DNA from: Bifidobacterium asteroides DSM 20089
Lineage (GTDB): Bacteria; Actinomycetota; Actinomycetes; Actinomycetales; Bifidobacteriaceae
Assembly (NCBI RefSeq): GCF_002715865.1
Contig: NZ_CP017696.1
Coordinates: 682,001-746,000 of the forward strand
Direction of reading: 5' to 3'
Length of the DNA stretch: 64,000 nt
A program made the translations under genes and the position numbers. Shown piece after piece: positions 9,622 through 18,517 of this stretch; position 1 is the stretch's first letter, and each line of letters begins with the position of its first letter. Below the pieces are notes generated by a model, which was not told the origin of the DNA, ran no database searches, and was given only the letters and a program-made list of their open reading frames with translations.

Positions 9622-9993
9622 TCATAAGACGGCGACGCGCACCGAGGATCCGAAGGGCATCAGGGCCAGGCGGGCCATCTTGAAGGCCTGCAGGCCGAAG
9701 GGTATGCCAACCACGGTCAGCATGGTGACCAGACCGGCCGCCAGATAGGCCAGAGCCAGCCACCAGCCGCCCAGGATGATCCAGAGCAGGTTGGCCAGCC
9801 AGGATCCCAGCCCGCCTCCATAGATGACCTGTCGGCCGAAGGGGGTTAGGGTGAGTCTGGCCATCTTGAAGGCCTGGACACCCAGGGGGATACCCACCAC
9901 CGTCAGACAGAGCACGATGCCGACCAGGGTCCATGCCAGGGCGATGGCCAGTCCCCCCAGCAGCAGCCAGCAGATATTGCCGATCAGGCGCAT
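9622..9993 (-). CDS. YccF-domain membrane protein
   Basis: This 123-residue membrane protein is built from two YccF repeats. Each half has a hydrophobic stretch followed by a nearly identical block of the form VVGIPxGxQAFKMARL, at about residues 36-52 and 92-107. YccF proteins have no firmly assigned function. The start overlaps the end of the upstream TetR-family gene by ten bases, so the two are probably co-expressed. Confidence 0.85.
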   Translation of the reverse strand: MRLIGNICWLLLGGLAIALAWTLVGIVLCLTVVGIPLGVQAFKMARLTLTPFGRQVIYGGGLGSWLANLLWIILGGWWLALAYLAAGLVTMLTVVGIPFGLQAFKMARLALMPFGSSVRVAVL

Positions 9994-10691
9994 GTAGGTC
10001 CTTCCGTCAGGGTTGCGGTGACGGCCTTGGCGCAGGCGGTCACCTTCTCGATGATGAGAGTCAGTCGTTCCTGCCGCTGCCCGGGTGCAAGCTGCTGATC
10101 CAGTGCATCGATCAGTCGCATGCCGGATTGGACGATGCCACGCGTCACTTCCACGCCCATGGCAGGATCAGCTGGCCGTAGGGCTGTCCATGCCTGGATC
10201 AGCGGCTGGTTGACCTGCCGGTGGAAGTCCAGCAGGGCTTGGGCCTGCCGGTCCGTGGACCGATCGCTCCTTGGGACGGGCTTCTGGGGATTGGAGGGAC
10301 TGCCGTAGATCAGGGTCTGGCGTAACTGCTCATTGTGCTGCTCGGCATAGAGGTTCATCAGCCATCCGTGTCCGTGCAGTCCTGCTTGTTCCAGATTGGT
10401 GCGAGTCCAGACCTCGACCGTCCGGCGCGGGTCGTCCGTCTGATCCAGGGCCTGCTCCAGGGCCTGGCCCCAGTCCGGCAGATGCCGTTCCATGACCATG
10501 TCGCAGAGCTGGTCGGTATCCCGGGCATAGCGGTAGAGGGAGTTCCGGGCCAGATTGGTGCGTCGGGCCACTTCGGCCATGGTCAGTTGGCCTCGTCCGC
10601 CGGTGCGCAGGATGGCCTCGGCTGCGGCGATGATCTGGTCCAGGGTTTTGGCGCGGTGTTCCTGGAGCGTGGATTCGCGGATCCTGGGCAT
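9984..10691 (-). CDS. TetR-family transcriptional regulator
   Basis: A 235-residue repressor-like protein. The N-terminal helix-turn-helix reads TMAEVARRTNLARNSLYRY, and the rest is a helical ligand-binding domain. The frame is open to 11018, but ATG 10691 has a near-perfect ribosome site (AAGGAGG, three bases before) and starts directly before the DNA-binding domain. It is divergent from an MFS exporter gene whose promoter overlaps a palindrome (10845-10869). This is the classic layout of a repressor and the pump it controls. The inducing compound is unknown. Confidence 0.88.
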   Translation of the reverse strand: MPRIRESTLQEHRAKTLDQIIAAAEAILRTGGRGQLTMAEVARRTNLARNSLYRYARDTDQLCDMVMERHLPDWGQALEQALDQTDDPRRTVEVWTRTNLEQAGLHGHGWLMNLYAEQHNEQLRQTLIYGSPSNPQKPVPRSDRSTDRQAQALLDFHRQVNQPLIQAWTALRPADPAMGVEVTRGIVQSGMRLIDALDQQLAPGQRQERLTLIIEKVTACAKAVTATLTEGPTCA

Positions 10692-10832
10692 GGTCCTCCT
10701 TGGTCCGGTCTGCTGGGTGCAGCGATTGTGAATCGAGCTCGGCCGGTCTTTGGGCATATGATATGGCCTATTCGCAGTAGAGCCAAGCTGCCAAGGTATC
10801 TTCAGCCTGCGGCTTGTCCGCGCTGAGTGAAC

Positions 10833-10861
10833 TTGCCAGACAGGTTTTCGCGACGTATAGT
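10833..10861 (+). promoter_or_regulatory. Promoter of the MFS exporter gene
   Basis: TTGCCA at 10833-10838 and TATAGT at 10856-10861 are separated by exactly 17 bases, a good sigma-70-type promoter. The -10 box lies inside the palindrome at 10845-10869, so a repressor bound there would block RNA polymerase. Confidence 0.7.
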
Positions 10862-10869
10862 CGCAAAAA
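10845..10869. promoter_or_regulatory. Palindromic operator, probably for the TetR-family regulator
   Basis: Arms TTTTcGCGAC and GTCGCaAAAA flank GTATA; the core GCGAC-GTATA-GTCGC is perfect and the outer arms differ at one pair. The size and symmetry fit a TetR-family operator. It overlaps the -10 box of the exporter gene and lies in the divergent region that also serves tetR. Confidence 0.65.
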
Positions 10870-10897
10870 ATCGCAGACCATGATGAGGGGAGATCTG

Positions 10898-12580
10898 ATG
10901 ACCGGGTCGGCAAGCATGGGCTTGAAGAAGGGCAGCCAAGAGTCGCAGGAGACGGCACCGCCCTGGCGCGCCCTCTGGGTGTTGGCCCTGGGGCTGGCCA
11001 TGATTGTGCTGGATTCATCCATCGTCAACGTCTCCATTCCATCCATCATCGCTGCCATCCACATCAATCTTGCTCAAGCCCAGTGGGTGACCGCCCTCTA
11101 TAGCATCGTCCTGGCGGCCCTGCTCCTGCCTTCCGGTCGGTTGGGGGACATGATAGGCCGCAAGCGGATTCTGCAGGTGGGCACGGTCATCTTTGTGCTG
11201 GGTTCCGTCTTCGCCGCATCGGCCTCCTCTGGCACACTGTTGCTCCTGGCCCGGCTCGTTCAGGGAATCGGTGGCTCCCTGGTCATGCCATCGACCCTGT
11301 CTACCGTGTCCGCCACCTTCCGGGGTCGCCATCGGGCTACCGCATTCGGCATCTGGGGGGCCGTCATGTCATCCGCCGCAGCGGTCGGCCCCTTCCTGGG
11401 CGGGGTTTTCACCAGTACCATCGGATGGCGGTGGATTTTCCTGGTCAATCTGCCCCTGGGACTGATCGTTCTCGTGGCCAGTGCAGTCTTTGTGCCAGAG
11501 ACCAAGTCATCGCCCCGACAGAGTGGCGACCGGTGGGGGATGCTTGCCGACTGGAAGGGCATACTCCTTTCGGCCCTGGGATCGGCCCTGGTGGTCTTTG
11601 CGCTGATAGAGGGGCAGACCTACGGCTGGTGGCATCCCCGTGCCGCACTTGAACTGGGCCCGTTGCACTGGTCCGCATCGGCGCCTCTGTCGCCGGTTCC
11701 GGTCAGTCTGGTTCTGGGGCTGGCCCTGCTGGCTGCATTTGCTCTGACCGAGCTGGCCAGGGCAGGTAGGGGCAAGATGGTGATCCTGGACGTATCCATG
11801 TTCGCCATCGGCACCTTTGGATGGGGCAACCTCACGGCCGCCATCGTCAACGCCGGTCAGTTCGCGGTCATGTTCATCCTGCCCCTCTATCTGATCAACG
11901 CCAGAGGCTTGAGCCCCTTGGGGGCTGGATCCATCCTGGGTGTCATGGCCCTGGGATCAGTTGTTTCGGGGGGTCTGGCACGGGTGGTCTCAGCCCGTCT
12001 GGGAGCCGGCGGCACTGTGCAGACGGGCCTGCTGATGGAAATCATCGGCGTGGCACTGTCCATTCTGCTCATGCGCGGGTCTGTGCCGGTCTGGCCCATG
12101 ACTTTGACTCTGATCATCTACGGTGCCGGCCTGGGCTTTGCCTCGGCGCAGCTGACCAGTCTGGTGCTCTCCGGTGTTCCGGTGGCCCAATCCGGCCAGG
12201 CTTCGGCCACCCAGTCCACCATCCGTCAGTGGGGGACCGCCTTGGGTGCTGCAATCTCCGGTTCCGCCCTCTCCTTGGCTCTGAGCCTGGTGCTGCCAAG
12301 CCATCTGAGGGCTCTCAAGGGGATCTCGGCGCAGATGGCCGATGGTCTGGTCAGATCGGTTCAGTCCTCTGCCGGCAACGCCATCGTTGGCATGCGGGCC
12401 CAGGGCACCGGGGGTCGACTGGGAGCCTTGGGCCCCCAGGTGACCAACGCCCTGACTGAGGGATTTACTCAAGGCGCCCAGTGGGCCATGGGCTTCGCAG
12501 TCCTGCTGCTTCTCCTGGGGCTGGTCGCCTCCGTGCTGGTGCGCCGGGCCGCCCGCAAGGCTGGCGCCGATAAGGTCTGA
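10898..12580 (+). CDS. MFS drug exporter, DHA2 (14-helix) type
   Basis: A multidrug-type proton antiporter of about 560 residues in the inner membrane. The first helix ends in LDSSIVNVSIPSI, the DHA2 hallmark, followed by the loop GRLGDMIGRKR and the helix 5 motif GAVMSSAAAVGPFLGG. About 14 hydrophobic segments can be counted. ATG 10898 is preceded by GAGGGGAG at a suitable distance; the upstream in-frame ATGs lie before or inside the promoter. Divergent from a TetR-family gene and probably repressed by it. Confidence 0.88.
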   Translation: MTGSASMGLKKGSQESQETAPPWRALWVLALGLAMIVLDSSIVNVSIPSIIAAIHINLAQAQWVTALYSIVLAALLLPSGRLGDMIGRKRILQVGTVIFVLGSVFAASASSGTLLLLARLVQGIGGSLVMPSTLSTVSATFRGRHRATAFGIWGAVMSSAAAVGPFLGGVFTSTIGWRWIFLVNLPLGLIVLVASAVFVPETKSSPRQSGDRWGMLADWKGILLSALGSALVVFALIEGQTYGWWHPRAALELGPLHWSASAPLSPVPVSLVLGLALLAAFALTELARAGRGKMVILDVSMFAIGTFGWGNLTAAIVNAGQFAVMFILPLYLINARGLSPLGAGSILGVMALGSVVSGGLARVVSARLGAGGTVQTGLLMEIIGVALSILLMRGSVPVWPMTLTLIIYGAGLGFASAQLTSLVLSGVPVAQSGQASATQSTIRQWGTALGAAISGSALSLALSLVLPSHLRALKGISAQMADGLVRSVQSSAGNAIVGMRAQGTGGRLGALGPQVTNALTEGFTQGAQWAMGFAVLLLLLGLVASVLVRRAARKAGADKV

Positions 12581-12656
12581 GGCATTCGCAAACCCGCTTT
12601 ATTCGTAGCGGTCTCCCCTCGGGACTGACTGCTCGTCGGCCGGCCGCGGCTCGGTT

Positions 12657-12662
12657 TAGAAT
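12657..12662 (+). promoter_or_regulatory. -10-like box directly upstream of nadE
   Basis: TAGAAT at 12657-12662 ends two bases before ATG 12664 and eight before ATG 12670. Transcription from it would start near 12669, which predicts a leaderless mRNA beginning at or just before ATG 12670. No ribosome-binding site is visible before either ATG, and no good -35 box was found. Confidence 0.4.
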
Positions 12663-12663
12663 C

Positions 12664-14343
12664 ATGGGTATGGGCATACAAGAGGAACAGCCGCAGCGGG
12701 ATGGCGATCTGCTGGTGGCTCTGGCTCAGATCGACACCTGTGTGGGCGATCTTGACGGCAACGCCGACATTATTATGGACTACTCGCGAAAGGCAGCTGG
12801 GCAAGGGGCGACCCTGGTGGTCTTTCCCGAGATGAGCCTGACCGGTTATCCGATCGAGGATCTGGCATTTCGTGCCAGCTTTCGTCGGGCCGCCTGGTCT
12901 CGGGCCGACCGGCTGGCCGGGGAGCTGAAGGAACAAGGTCTGGGCCATCTGTATGTGATCGTGGGGACCGTGGGCACCGATACGGATCAGGACAGGCCCC
13001 GCAACCGGCTGGTGGTCCTGCACCAGGGTCGGGTCGAAGCCGGCTACGACAAGCACTTCCTGCCCAACTACGGTGTTTTTGACGAGTACAGGATTTTCAC
13101 CCCCGGGGATAGAACCGTGGTTCTGGAGGTGCAGGGGCACCGGATTGGGCTGGCCATCTGCGAGGACATCTGGCAGGAGGGCAATCCCCTCAGTGACCTG
13201 GCTGCCCGGGACATCGACCTCTTGGTGACCATCAATGGCTCCCCCTACGAGGAAGGTAAGGGGCATGTCCGCTACGAGTTGGCGGCTCGCCGGGCCAAAC
13301 AGGTCGGCGCGCCCCTGCTCTATCTGAATCAGGTGGGCGGGCAGGATGATCTGGTCTTTGACGGTGGCAGTTTCGTGGTGGACCAGGATGGCACTCTGCT
13401 GGAGCGCTCGCCCAGATTCGTCCAGGATCTGTCCATGTGGACCCTGCCCGCAAAAGGGGAACGCCCACTGCCAAACCAGTCCTGCATGGTGGAAGAGATG
13501 CCTGGGGACGAGGAGGTCTATCGGGCCTGTGTGCTGGGTCTAAAGGACTATATGGTCAAGAACCACTTCACGGGTGTCTGTCTGGGACTCTCAGGTGGAA
13601 TCGACTCGGCCCTGGTGGCCACCATGGCCGCGGATGCCTGCGGAGGGGAGCATGTGCGCGGCATCTCCATGCCCAGCCGCTACTCCTCGGAAGGCTCCCG
13701 GGATGATGCTGCCGACCTGGCTCAGCGCCTGGACGTGCGTTACGTGGTCCAAGCCATAGAACCGGAATTCGATGCCTTCCAAGGGCAGCTGCACCTGGAA
13801 GGGGTGGCTGAAGAGAACCTGCAGGCTCGGATACGTGGCGTCATCGTCATGGCCTATGCCAATGCCGAGGGGCTTCTGGCACTGGCCACAGGCAACAAGT
13901 CCGAGCTGGCCTGCGGCTATTCGACTATCTATGGCGATGCGGTCGGCGGCTACGCGCCCATCAAGGATCTGCTCAAGACCCGGGTCTGGCAGCTGGCCCG
14001 CTGGCGCAACGCCCAGGCTCAGGCAAAGGGTGAACGTGAGCCCATTCCGACCAATTCCATCGTCAAGCCGCCTTCGGCCGAGCTACGCCAAGGGCAGAAG
14101 GATTCTGATTCCCTGCCAGACTACAGCCTGCTTGACAAGGTTCTGGAGGCATACATCGAGCATGCGCATGGTCGGGCCGACCTTCTGACCGACGGCTTCG
14201 ATCCTGATACGGTCGATACGGTCATGCGCTTGGTTGATCGGGCCGAGTGGAAGCGGCGCCAGTACCCGCTGGGGCCCAAGGTAACCTCCCTAGCCTTCGG
14301 CCGTGACCGCCGGCTGCCCGTCACCAACGCCTTCAGGGAGTGA
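12664..14343 (+). CDS. nadE: Glutamine-dependent NAD+ synthetase
   Basis: Catalyses the last step of NAD+ synthesis, amidating deamido-NAD+ with ammonia taken from glutamine. The N-terminal nitrilase-like amidase carries the Glu-Lys-Cys triad at Glu 56 (FPEMSLTGYP), Lys 130 (YDKHFLPNYG) and Cys 166 (AICEDIW). The C-terminal synthetase has the ATP loop SGGIDS at 310-315. At 559 residues it has both full domains. The true start may be ATG 12670, because no ribosome site precedes either ATG and a -10-like box sits immediately upstream. A small gene overlaps its stop codon. Confidence 0.93.
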   Translation: MGMGIQEEQPQRDGDLLVALAQIDTCVGDLDGNADIIMDYSRKAAGQGATLVVFPEMSLTGYPIEDLAFRASFRRAAWSRADRLAGELKEQGLGHLYVIVGTVGTDTDQDRPRNRLVVLHQGRVEAGYDKHFLPNYGVFDEYRIFTPGDRTVVLEVQGHRIGLAICEDIWQEGNPLSDLAARDIDLLVTINGSPYEEGKGHVRYELAARRAKQVGAPLLYLNQVGGQDDLVFDGGSFVVDQDGTLLERSPRFVQDLSMWTLPAKGERPLPNQSCMVEEMPGDEEVYRACVLGLKDYMVKNHFTGVCLGLSGGIDSALVATMAADACGGEHVRGISMPSRYSSEGSRDDAADLAQRLDVRYVVQAIEPEFDAFQGQLHLEGVAEENLQARIRGVIVMAYANAEGLLALATGNKSELACGYSTIYGDAVGGYAPIKDLLKTRVWQLARWRNAQAQAKGEREPIPTNSIVKPPSAELRQGQKDSDSLPDYSLLDKVLEAYIEHAHGRADLLTDGFDPDTVDTVMRLVDRAEWKRRQYPLGPKVTSLAFGRDRRLPVTNAFRE

Positions 14344-14585
14344 TGGCCATGGGTTCCCAAGAGGAGCGAACGGCCTGGTACTTCAACACCGTCACCGGCA
14401 AACCCGAGCAGGGCAAGCTGTCTCCGCAGGACAGGCGGATGGGCCCCTATCGCAGCAGGCAGGAGGCCCTCGATGCCTGGAAGATCGCCAAACGCCGGAA
14501 CAAGGAATGGGATGAAGAGGACCGACGCTGGCGGCAGGCCTGGGAGGGTGATCCTGGACAGGGACAGTCATCAGCTGATAGATGA
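14343..14585 (+). CDS. Small conserved hydrophilic protein, function unknown
   Basis: About 80 residues, highly charged and Trp/Arg-rich, with the segment WYFNTVTGKPEQG, then GPYRSRQEALDAWKIAKRR. Short actinobacterial proteins with this pattern exist and are sometimes loosely described as SPOR-like; I cannot assign a role. Three starts are possible: GTG 14340, ATG 14343 and ATG 14349, of which the last has the best spacing to AGGGAG (14334-14339). It overlaps or abuts the nadE stop and is probably translated from the same mRNA. Confidence 0.6.
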   Translation: MAMGSQEERTAWYFNTVTGKPEQGKLSPQDRRMGPYRSRQEALDAWKIAKRRNKEWDEEDRRWRQAWEGDPGQGQSSADR

Positions 14586-14717
14586 AGCTACCGCAGGATT
14601 GCTCGATAGTCTTGGCGAGCCAGTTGACCATACAGTCAGAACGGCTCGGGGCTCAGGCGGTGTGCTGGGCGCACTCGCAGGATATGGGCGTGGCGCCCAT
14701 TGCGAGTCTTCATGCAG

Positions 14718-14733
14718 TGTGATATAGCTCACG
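14718..14733. promoter_or_regulatory. Rex/CRP-type palindrome upstream of pflB
   Basis: TGTGATATAGCTCACG fits TGTGA-N6-TCACA except at the last base. Both the Rex redox repressor and CRP/FNR-family activators use sites of this form. Its centre is 103 bases before the pflB start and about 40 bases upstream of a TATACT box. A similar site lies upstream of gldA at 41051. Confidence 0.5.
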
Positions 14734-14766
14734 TCACGATTCGGTTTCCCGTGGTAATGCGCACCC

Positions 14767-14772
14767 TATACT
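14767..14772 (+). promoter_or_regulatory. Putative pflB -10 box
   Basis: TATACT at 14767-14772 is the only good -10 hexamer between the palindrome and pflB. The -35 region is poor (GTTTCC/TTTCCC), as is often seen at regulated promoters. Confidence 0.4.
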
Positions 14773-14828
14773 TGAAAGTGACAGTGGTGTGAGGAAGCGC
14801 CATTGACCATATCAACAAGGAGTTGACT

Positions 14829-17204
14829 ATGACAGCAGTTGAGACCAACACCGTCTCTCCCGCAGAGCTGCAAGCCAAGGCTTGGAAGGGCTTCAAGGGC
14901 GAGGACTGGAAGAAAGACATCGACGTTCGTGACTTCATCCAAAAGAACTACACGCCGTACACCGGTGACGAATCCTTCCTGGAACCGGCCACCGAGAAGA
15001 CCAAGTTCCTGTGGAATTACCTGGATGACAATTTCCTTGCCGTAGAGCGCAAGCAGCGCGTTTACGACGTGGATACCCACACCCCGGCGGGTATTGACGC
15101 CTTCCCAGCCGGATACATCGACGGCAAGCCTGCCGGCGAGACTCAAGACGACGTGATCGTCGGCATGCAGACCGACGTTCCCTGCAAGCGTGCGATGATG
15201 CCCTACGGCGGCTGGCGCATGGTTGAGCAGGCCCTCAAGGAGGCTGGCAAGGAGCCCGACCCCGAGGTCAAGAAGATCTTCACCCGGTATCGCAAGACCC
15301 ATAACGATGGCGTCTTCGACGTTTACACCAAGAGGATCAAGCTGGCCCGCCACAACAAGATTCTGACCGGTCTGCCCGATGCTTACGGCCGTGGCCGCAT
15401 CATTGGCGACTACCGTCGTGTGGCCCTCTACGGCATTGATGAGCTGATTGCCCGCAAGAAGGCCGACAAGGATTCGATTCCTTACCGTAACGACTTCACC
15501 GAGGAAGAGATCGAGCATTGGATCCGCTTCCGCGAGGAACATGCCGAGCAGATCAAGGCTCTGAAGCAGCTGCTTACCCTGGGTAAGGAGTACGGCCTGG
15601 ATCTGAGCCGTCCCGCCATGAACGCCAAGGAAGCTGTCCAGTGGACCTACATGGCCTACCTGGCCTCGGTCAAGAGCCAGGACGGCGCCGCCATGTCCAT
15701 CGGCCGTCTGTCCGCCTTCTTCGATGTCTACTTCGAGCGTGATCTGGCTGCTGGCCTGATCGACGAGACAGATGCCCAGGAGATCATCGACAACATCGTG
15801 ATGAAGCTTCGCATCGTGCGCTTCCTGCGGACCAAGGACTACGACAACATCTTCTCGGGCGACCCCTACTGGGCCACCTGGTCCGACGCTGGTTTCGGCG
15901 ACGACGGCAGGCCCCTGGTCACCAAGACCTCCTTCCGTCTGCTGGCAACTCTGACTCTGGAGCACCTTGGGCCCGGCCCCGAGCCCAACATCACCATCTT
16001 CTGGGATCCGAAGCTGCCCGAGGGCTACAAGCGCTTCTGCGCCCGTATCTCCATCGACACCTCCGCCATCCAGTACGAGTCCGACAAGGACATTCGTGCC
16101 CACTGGGGTGATGATGCAGCCATCGCCTGCTGCGTGTCCCCCATGAGGGTCGGCAAGCAGATGCAGTTCTTCGGCGCCCGTGTCAACTCCGCCAAGGCCC
16201 TGCTCTACGCCATGAACGGCGGCCGTGACGAGATGACCGGCATGCAGGTCATCGACAAGGACGTAATCAAGCCTGTCACCCCCAAGGAAGACGGTTCTTT
16301 GGACTTCCAGGAGGTCAAGGACAACTACGAGAAGGCCCTGGAGTGGCTGAGCGAGACCTACGTCGAGGCTCTGAACATCATCCACTACATGCACGATAAG
16401 TACGACTACGAGTCCATTGAGATGGCCCTGCACGACAAGGAGGTCTACCGCACACTTGGTTGCGGCATGTCCGGCCTGTCCATCGCCGCTGACTCCCTGT
16501 CGGCCATCAAGTACGCCAAGGTCTACCCGATCTACAACAAGGATGCCAAGGGCACTCCTGAGTATGTCGAGGGCGCTGACGACGACCTGATTGTCAACTA
16601 CAAGACCGTCGGCGAGTTCCCGATTTACGGCAACGACGACGATCGCGCCGACGATTTGGCCAAGTGGACCGTGTCTACCGTCATGGGCCAGATTAAGCGT
16701 CTGCCCGTCTACCGTGGCGCTGTGCCGACCCAGTCCATCCTGACCATCACCTCCAACGTGGAGTATGGCAAGAACACTGGGTCCTTCCCCTCCGGCCACA
16801 AGAAGGGCACCCCGTATGCTCCCGGCGCCAACCCAGAGAACGGCATGGATTCGCACGGCATGCTGCCCTCCATGTTCTCCGTGGGTAAGATCGACTACGA
16901 CGACGCCCTGGACGGCATCTCGCTGACCAATACGATCACCCCTGACGGCCTGGGCCGCGACGAGGATGAGCGCATCAACAACCTGGTGGGCATCCTGGAT
17001 GCCGGCAACGGCCACGGGCTCTACCACGCCAACATCAACGTCCTGCGTAAGGAGCAGCTGGAGGATGCCGTCGAGCACCCCGAGAAGTACCCGCACCTGA
17101 CCGTGCGCGTCTCGGGTTACGCCGTCAACTTCGTCAAGCTGACCCGCGAGCAGCAGCTCGACGTGATTTCCCGCACCTTCCATCAGGGTGCGGTGACCGA
17201 CTGA
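14829..17204 (+). CDS. pflB: Formate C-acetyltransferase (pyruvate formate-lyase)
   Basis: A glycyl-radical enzyme that converts pyruvate and CoA to acetyl-CoA and formate, sparing NADH and allowing extra ATP from acetate in anaerobic fermentation. The 791-residue product has the adjacent catalytic cysteines 434-435 (ACCVSPM) and the radical-bearing Gly 763 in RVSGYAVNF near the C-terminus. ATG 14829 follows AAGGAG by six bases. Its activase gene lies downstream, past a strong hairpin. A Rex/CRP-type palindrome upstream suggests redox or catabolite control. Confidence 0.97.
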   Translation: MTAVETNTVSPAELQAKAWKGFKGEDWKKDIDVRDFIQKNYTPYTGDESFLEPATEKTKFLWNYLDDNFLAVERKQRVYDVDTHTPAGIDAFPAGYIDGKPAGETQDDVIVGMQTDVPCKRAMMPYGGWRMVEQALKEAGKEPDPEVKKIFTRYRKTHNDGVFDVYTKRIKLARHNKILTGLPDAYGRGRIIGDYRRVALYGIDELIARKKADKDSIPYRNDFTEEEIEHWIRFREEHAEQIKALKQLLTLGKEYGLDLSRPAMNAKEAVQWTYMAYLASVKSQDGAAMSIGRLSAFFDVYFERDLAAGLIDETDAQEIIDNIVMKLRIVRFLRTKDYDNIFSGDPYWATWSDAGFGDDGRPLVTKTSFRLLATLTLEHLGPGPEPNITIFWDPKLPEGYKRFCARISIDTSAIQYESDKDIRAHWGDDAAIACCVSPMRVGKQMQFFGARVNSAKALLYAMNGGRDEMTGMQVIDKDVIKPVTPKEDGSLDFQEVKDNYEKALEWLSETYVEALNIIHYMHDKYDYESIEMALHDKEVYRTLGCGMSGLSIAADSLSAIKYAKVYPIYNKDAKGTPEYVEGADDDLIVNYKTVGEFPIYGNDDDRADDLAKWTVSTVMGQIKRLPVYRGAVPTQSILTITSNVEYGKNTGSFPSGHKKGTPYAPGANPENGMDSHGMLPSMFSVGKIDYDDALDGISLTNTITPDGLGRDEDERINNLVGILDAGNGHGLYHANINVLRKEQLEDAVEHPEKYPHLTVRVSGYAVNFVKLTREQQLDVISRTFHQGAVTD

Positions 17205-17248
17205 TCGCACTTGTGCGATAGTCAACCGTTGATGAGACGGTGAATCAT

Positions 17249-17294
17249 GGGGCGGGGCGCACCAAGGCCCCGCCCCCTTTTCGTCTTTTTCAGG
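17249..17294 (+). terminator. Strong hairpin between pflB and pflA
   Basis: GGGGCGGGGC (17249-17258) pairs perfectly with GCCCCGCCCC (17267-17276) around an 8-base loop and is followed by CTTTTCGTCTTTTT. It can act as a terminator or partial terminator that leaves more pflB than pflA mRNA, or protect the 3' end of the pflB message. It ends just before the pflA ribosome site (CAGGAGG). Confidence 0.8.
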
Positions 17295-17302
17295 AGGATC
17301 CG

Positions 17303-18184
17303 ATGACGGAGACCACCACCTTCCATACCACACAGCCGCACATGCTCAAGGAATCAAAGGTCTACCAGAGCCAGACCCTGATGGGCGGCCTTTCGGGGTT
17401 CGAATCACCCATTGGACTGGACCGGCACGACCGCATGAATGCCTTACGCACGGGCGATATCGGATTTGTTCACTCCTGGGACATCAACACCTCAGTGGAC
17501 GGGCCGGGCACAAGGATGACCGTCTTCATGAGCGGATGTCCCCTGCGCTGCCAGTACTGTCAGAACCCCGACACCTGGAAGATGCGCGATGGCCAGCCCG
17601 TATATCTGCAGGCCATGATCGACAAGGTGGCCCGCTACCAGGACCTCTTCAAGAGCACGGGTGGAGGAATCACCTTCAGCGGTGGCGAGTCCATGATGCA
17701 GGCTGCCTTTGTCTCACGTGTCTTCCGAGCTGCCAAGGAGATGGGTGTCCACACCTGCCTGGACACCTCGGGCTTTCTCAATCGCAACTACACCGATGCC
17801 ATGATTGACGATATTGACCTGTGCCTGCTGGATGTCAAATCCGGCGACGAGGCCACTTACAAGAAGGTGACCGGCGGCACGCTGGCACCCACAATCGAAT
17901 TCGGCAAGCGTCTGGCTGCCCGTGGCAGTAAGATCTGGGTCCGCTTCGTGCTGGTGCCTGGGTTGACCGACTCCGAGGAGAATGTCGAGAATGTTGCCCG
18001 GGTATGTGAACAATTCAAGGACGCCATTGAGCACATTGACGTGCTTCCTTTCCATCAGCTAGGACGGCCCAAGTGGCATGAGCTGCGCATTCCCTACCCG
18101 CTGGAAGACGCCAAGGGTCCCTCCGCGGCCCTGAAGGATCGGGTCAAGAAGCAGCTGGAGGCCCACGGCTTCGTGGTCTACTAA
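17303..18184 (+). CDS. pflA: Pyruvate formate-lyase activating enzyme
   Basis: A radical SAM enzyme that installs the glycyl radical on PflB. The iron-sulfur cluster motif CxxxCxxC is at Cys 79, 83 and 86 (SGCPLRCQYC), followed by FSGGESMMQ. The 293-residue protein has a longer N-terminus than the E. coli enzyme, about 50 residues before the core. ATG 17303 follows AGGAGG. It is separated from pflB by a hairpin that probably lowers its expression relative to the lyase. Confidence 0.95.
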   Translation: MTETTTFHTTQPHMLKESKVYQSQTLMGGLSGFESPIGLDRHDRMNALRTGDIGFVHSWDINTSVDGPGTRMTVFMSGCPLRCQYCQNPDTWKMRDGQPVYLQAMIDKVARYQDLFKSTGGGITFSGGESMMQAAFVSRVFRAAKEMGVHTCLDTSGFLNRNYTDAMIDDIDLCLLDVKSGDEATYKKVTGGTLAPTIEFGKRLAARGSKIWVRFVLVPGLTDSEENVENVARVCEQFKDAIEHIDVLPFHQLGRPKWHELRIPYPLEDAKGPSAALKDRVKKQLEAHGFVVY

Positions 18185-18517
18185 GCCACAGAACCCAATT
18201 TCGTTCTTGAGCGGGTCCAGGAGCAATCAGATTAATTTTCCTGTCGCTCCCCACGGCGAACACCGTGGGGAGTTTTGTCTGCCTGGGCGAAGGTCAGTCG
18301 GCCAAGCAACGAATGACCGACTTCATGAAGAACCGCTCAATCAATTCCGGATTCAGTGAATGACCGGTTCCGTGAATCGATAAATTGCCGACCATGCATG
18401 CTTAGTAAGAATTGTCAGCGGGTTGAGGCCATGGACTATGCTTTCAGACGTGTGTTTTCCGGGCCGGTCAGCCCGGTGGCGTGATGAAAGACAAACTATA
18501 AAAGAGGTTGAGCGCAG
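18185..18517. other. Intergenic region after pflA
   Basis: This 333-base gap holds the pflA terminator (18247-18276) and the promoter region of the next gene. No gene or structured RNA was recognised in the rest. Confidence 0.5.
18247..18276 (+). terminator. Intrinsic terminator after pflA
   Basis: CTCCCCACGG (18247-18256) pairs perfectly with CCGTGGGGAG (18263-18272) around a six-base loop and is followed by TTTTG. It closes the pfl unit. Confidence 0.85.

Noticed and set aside
14766-17333. An 855-codon open frame on the minus strand across pflB
   Set aside because: It is the antisense shadow of a highly biased, GC-rich gene. Its product is a Val/Gly/Leu-rich sequence with no motifs, while pflB on the plus strand has all catalytic residues.
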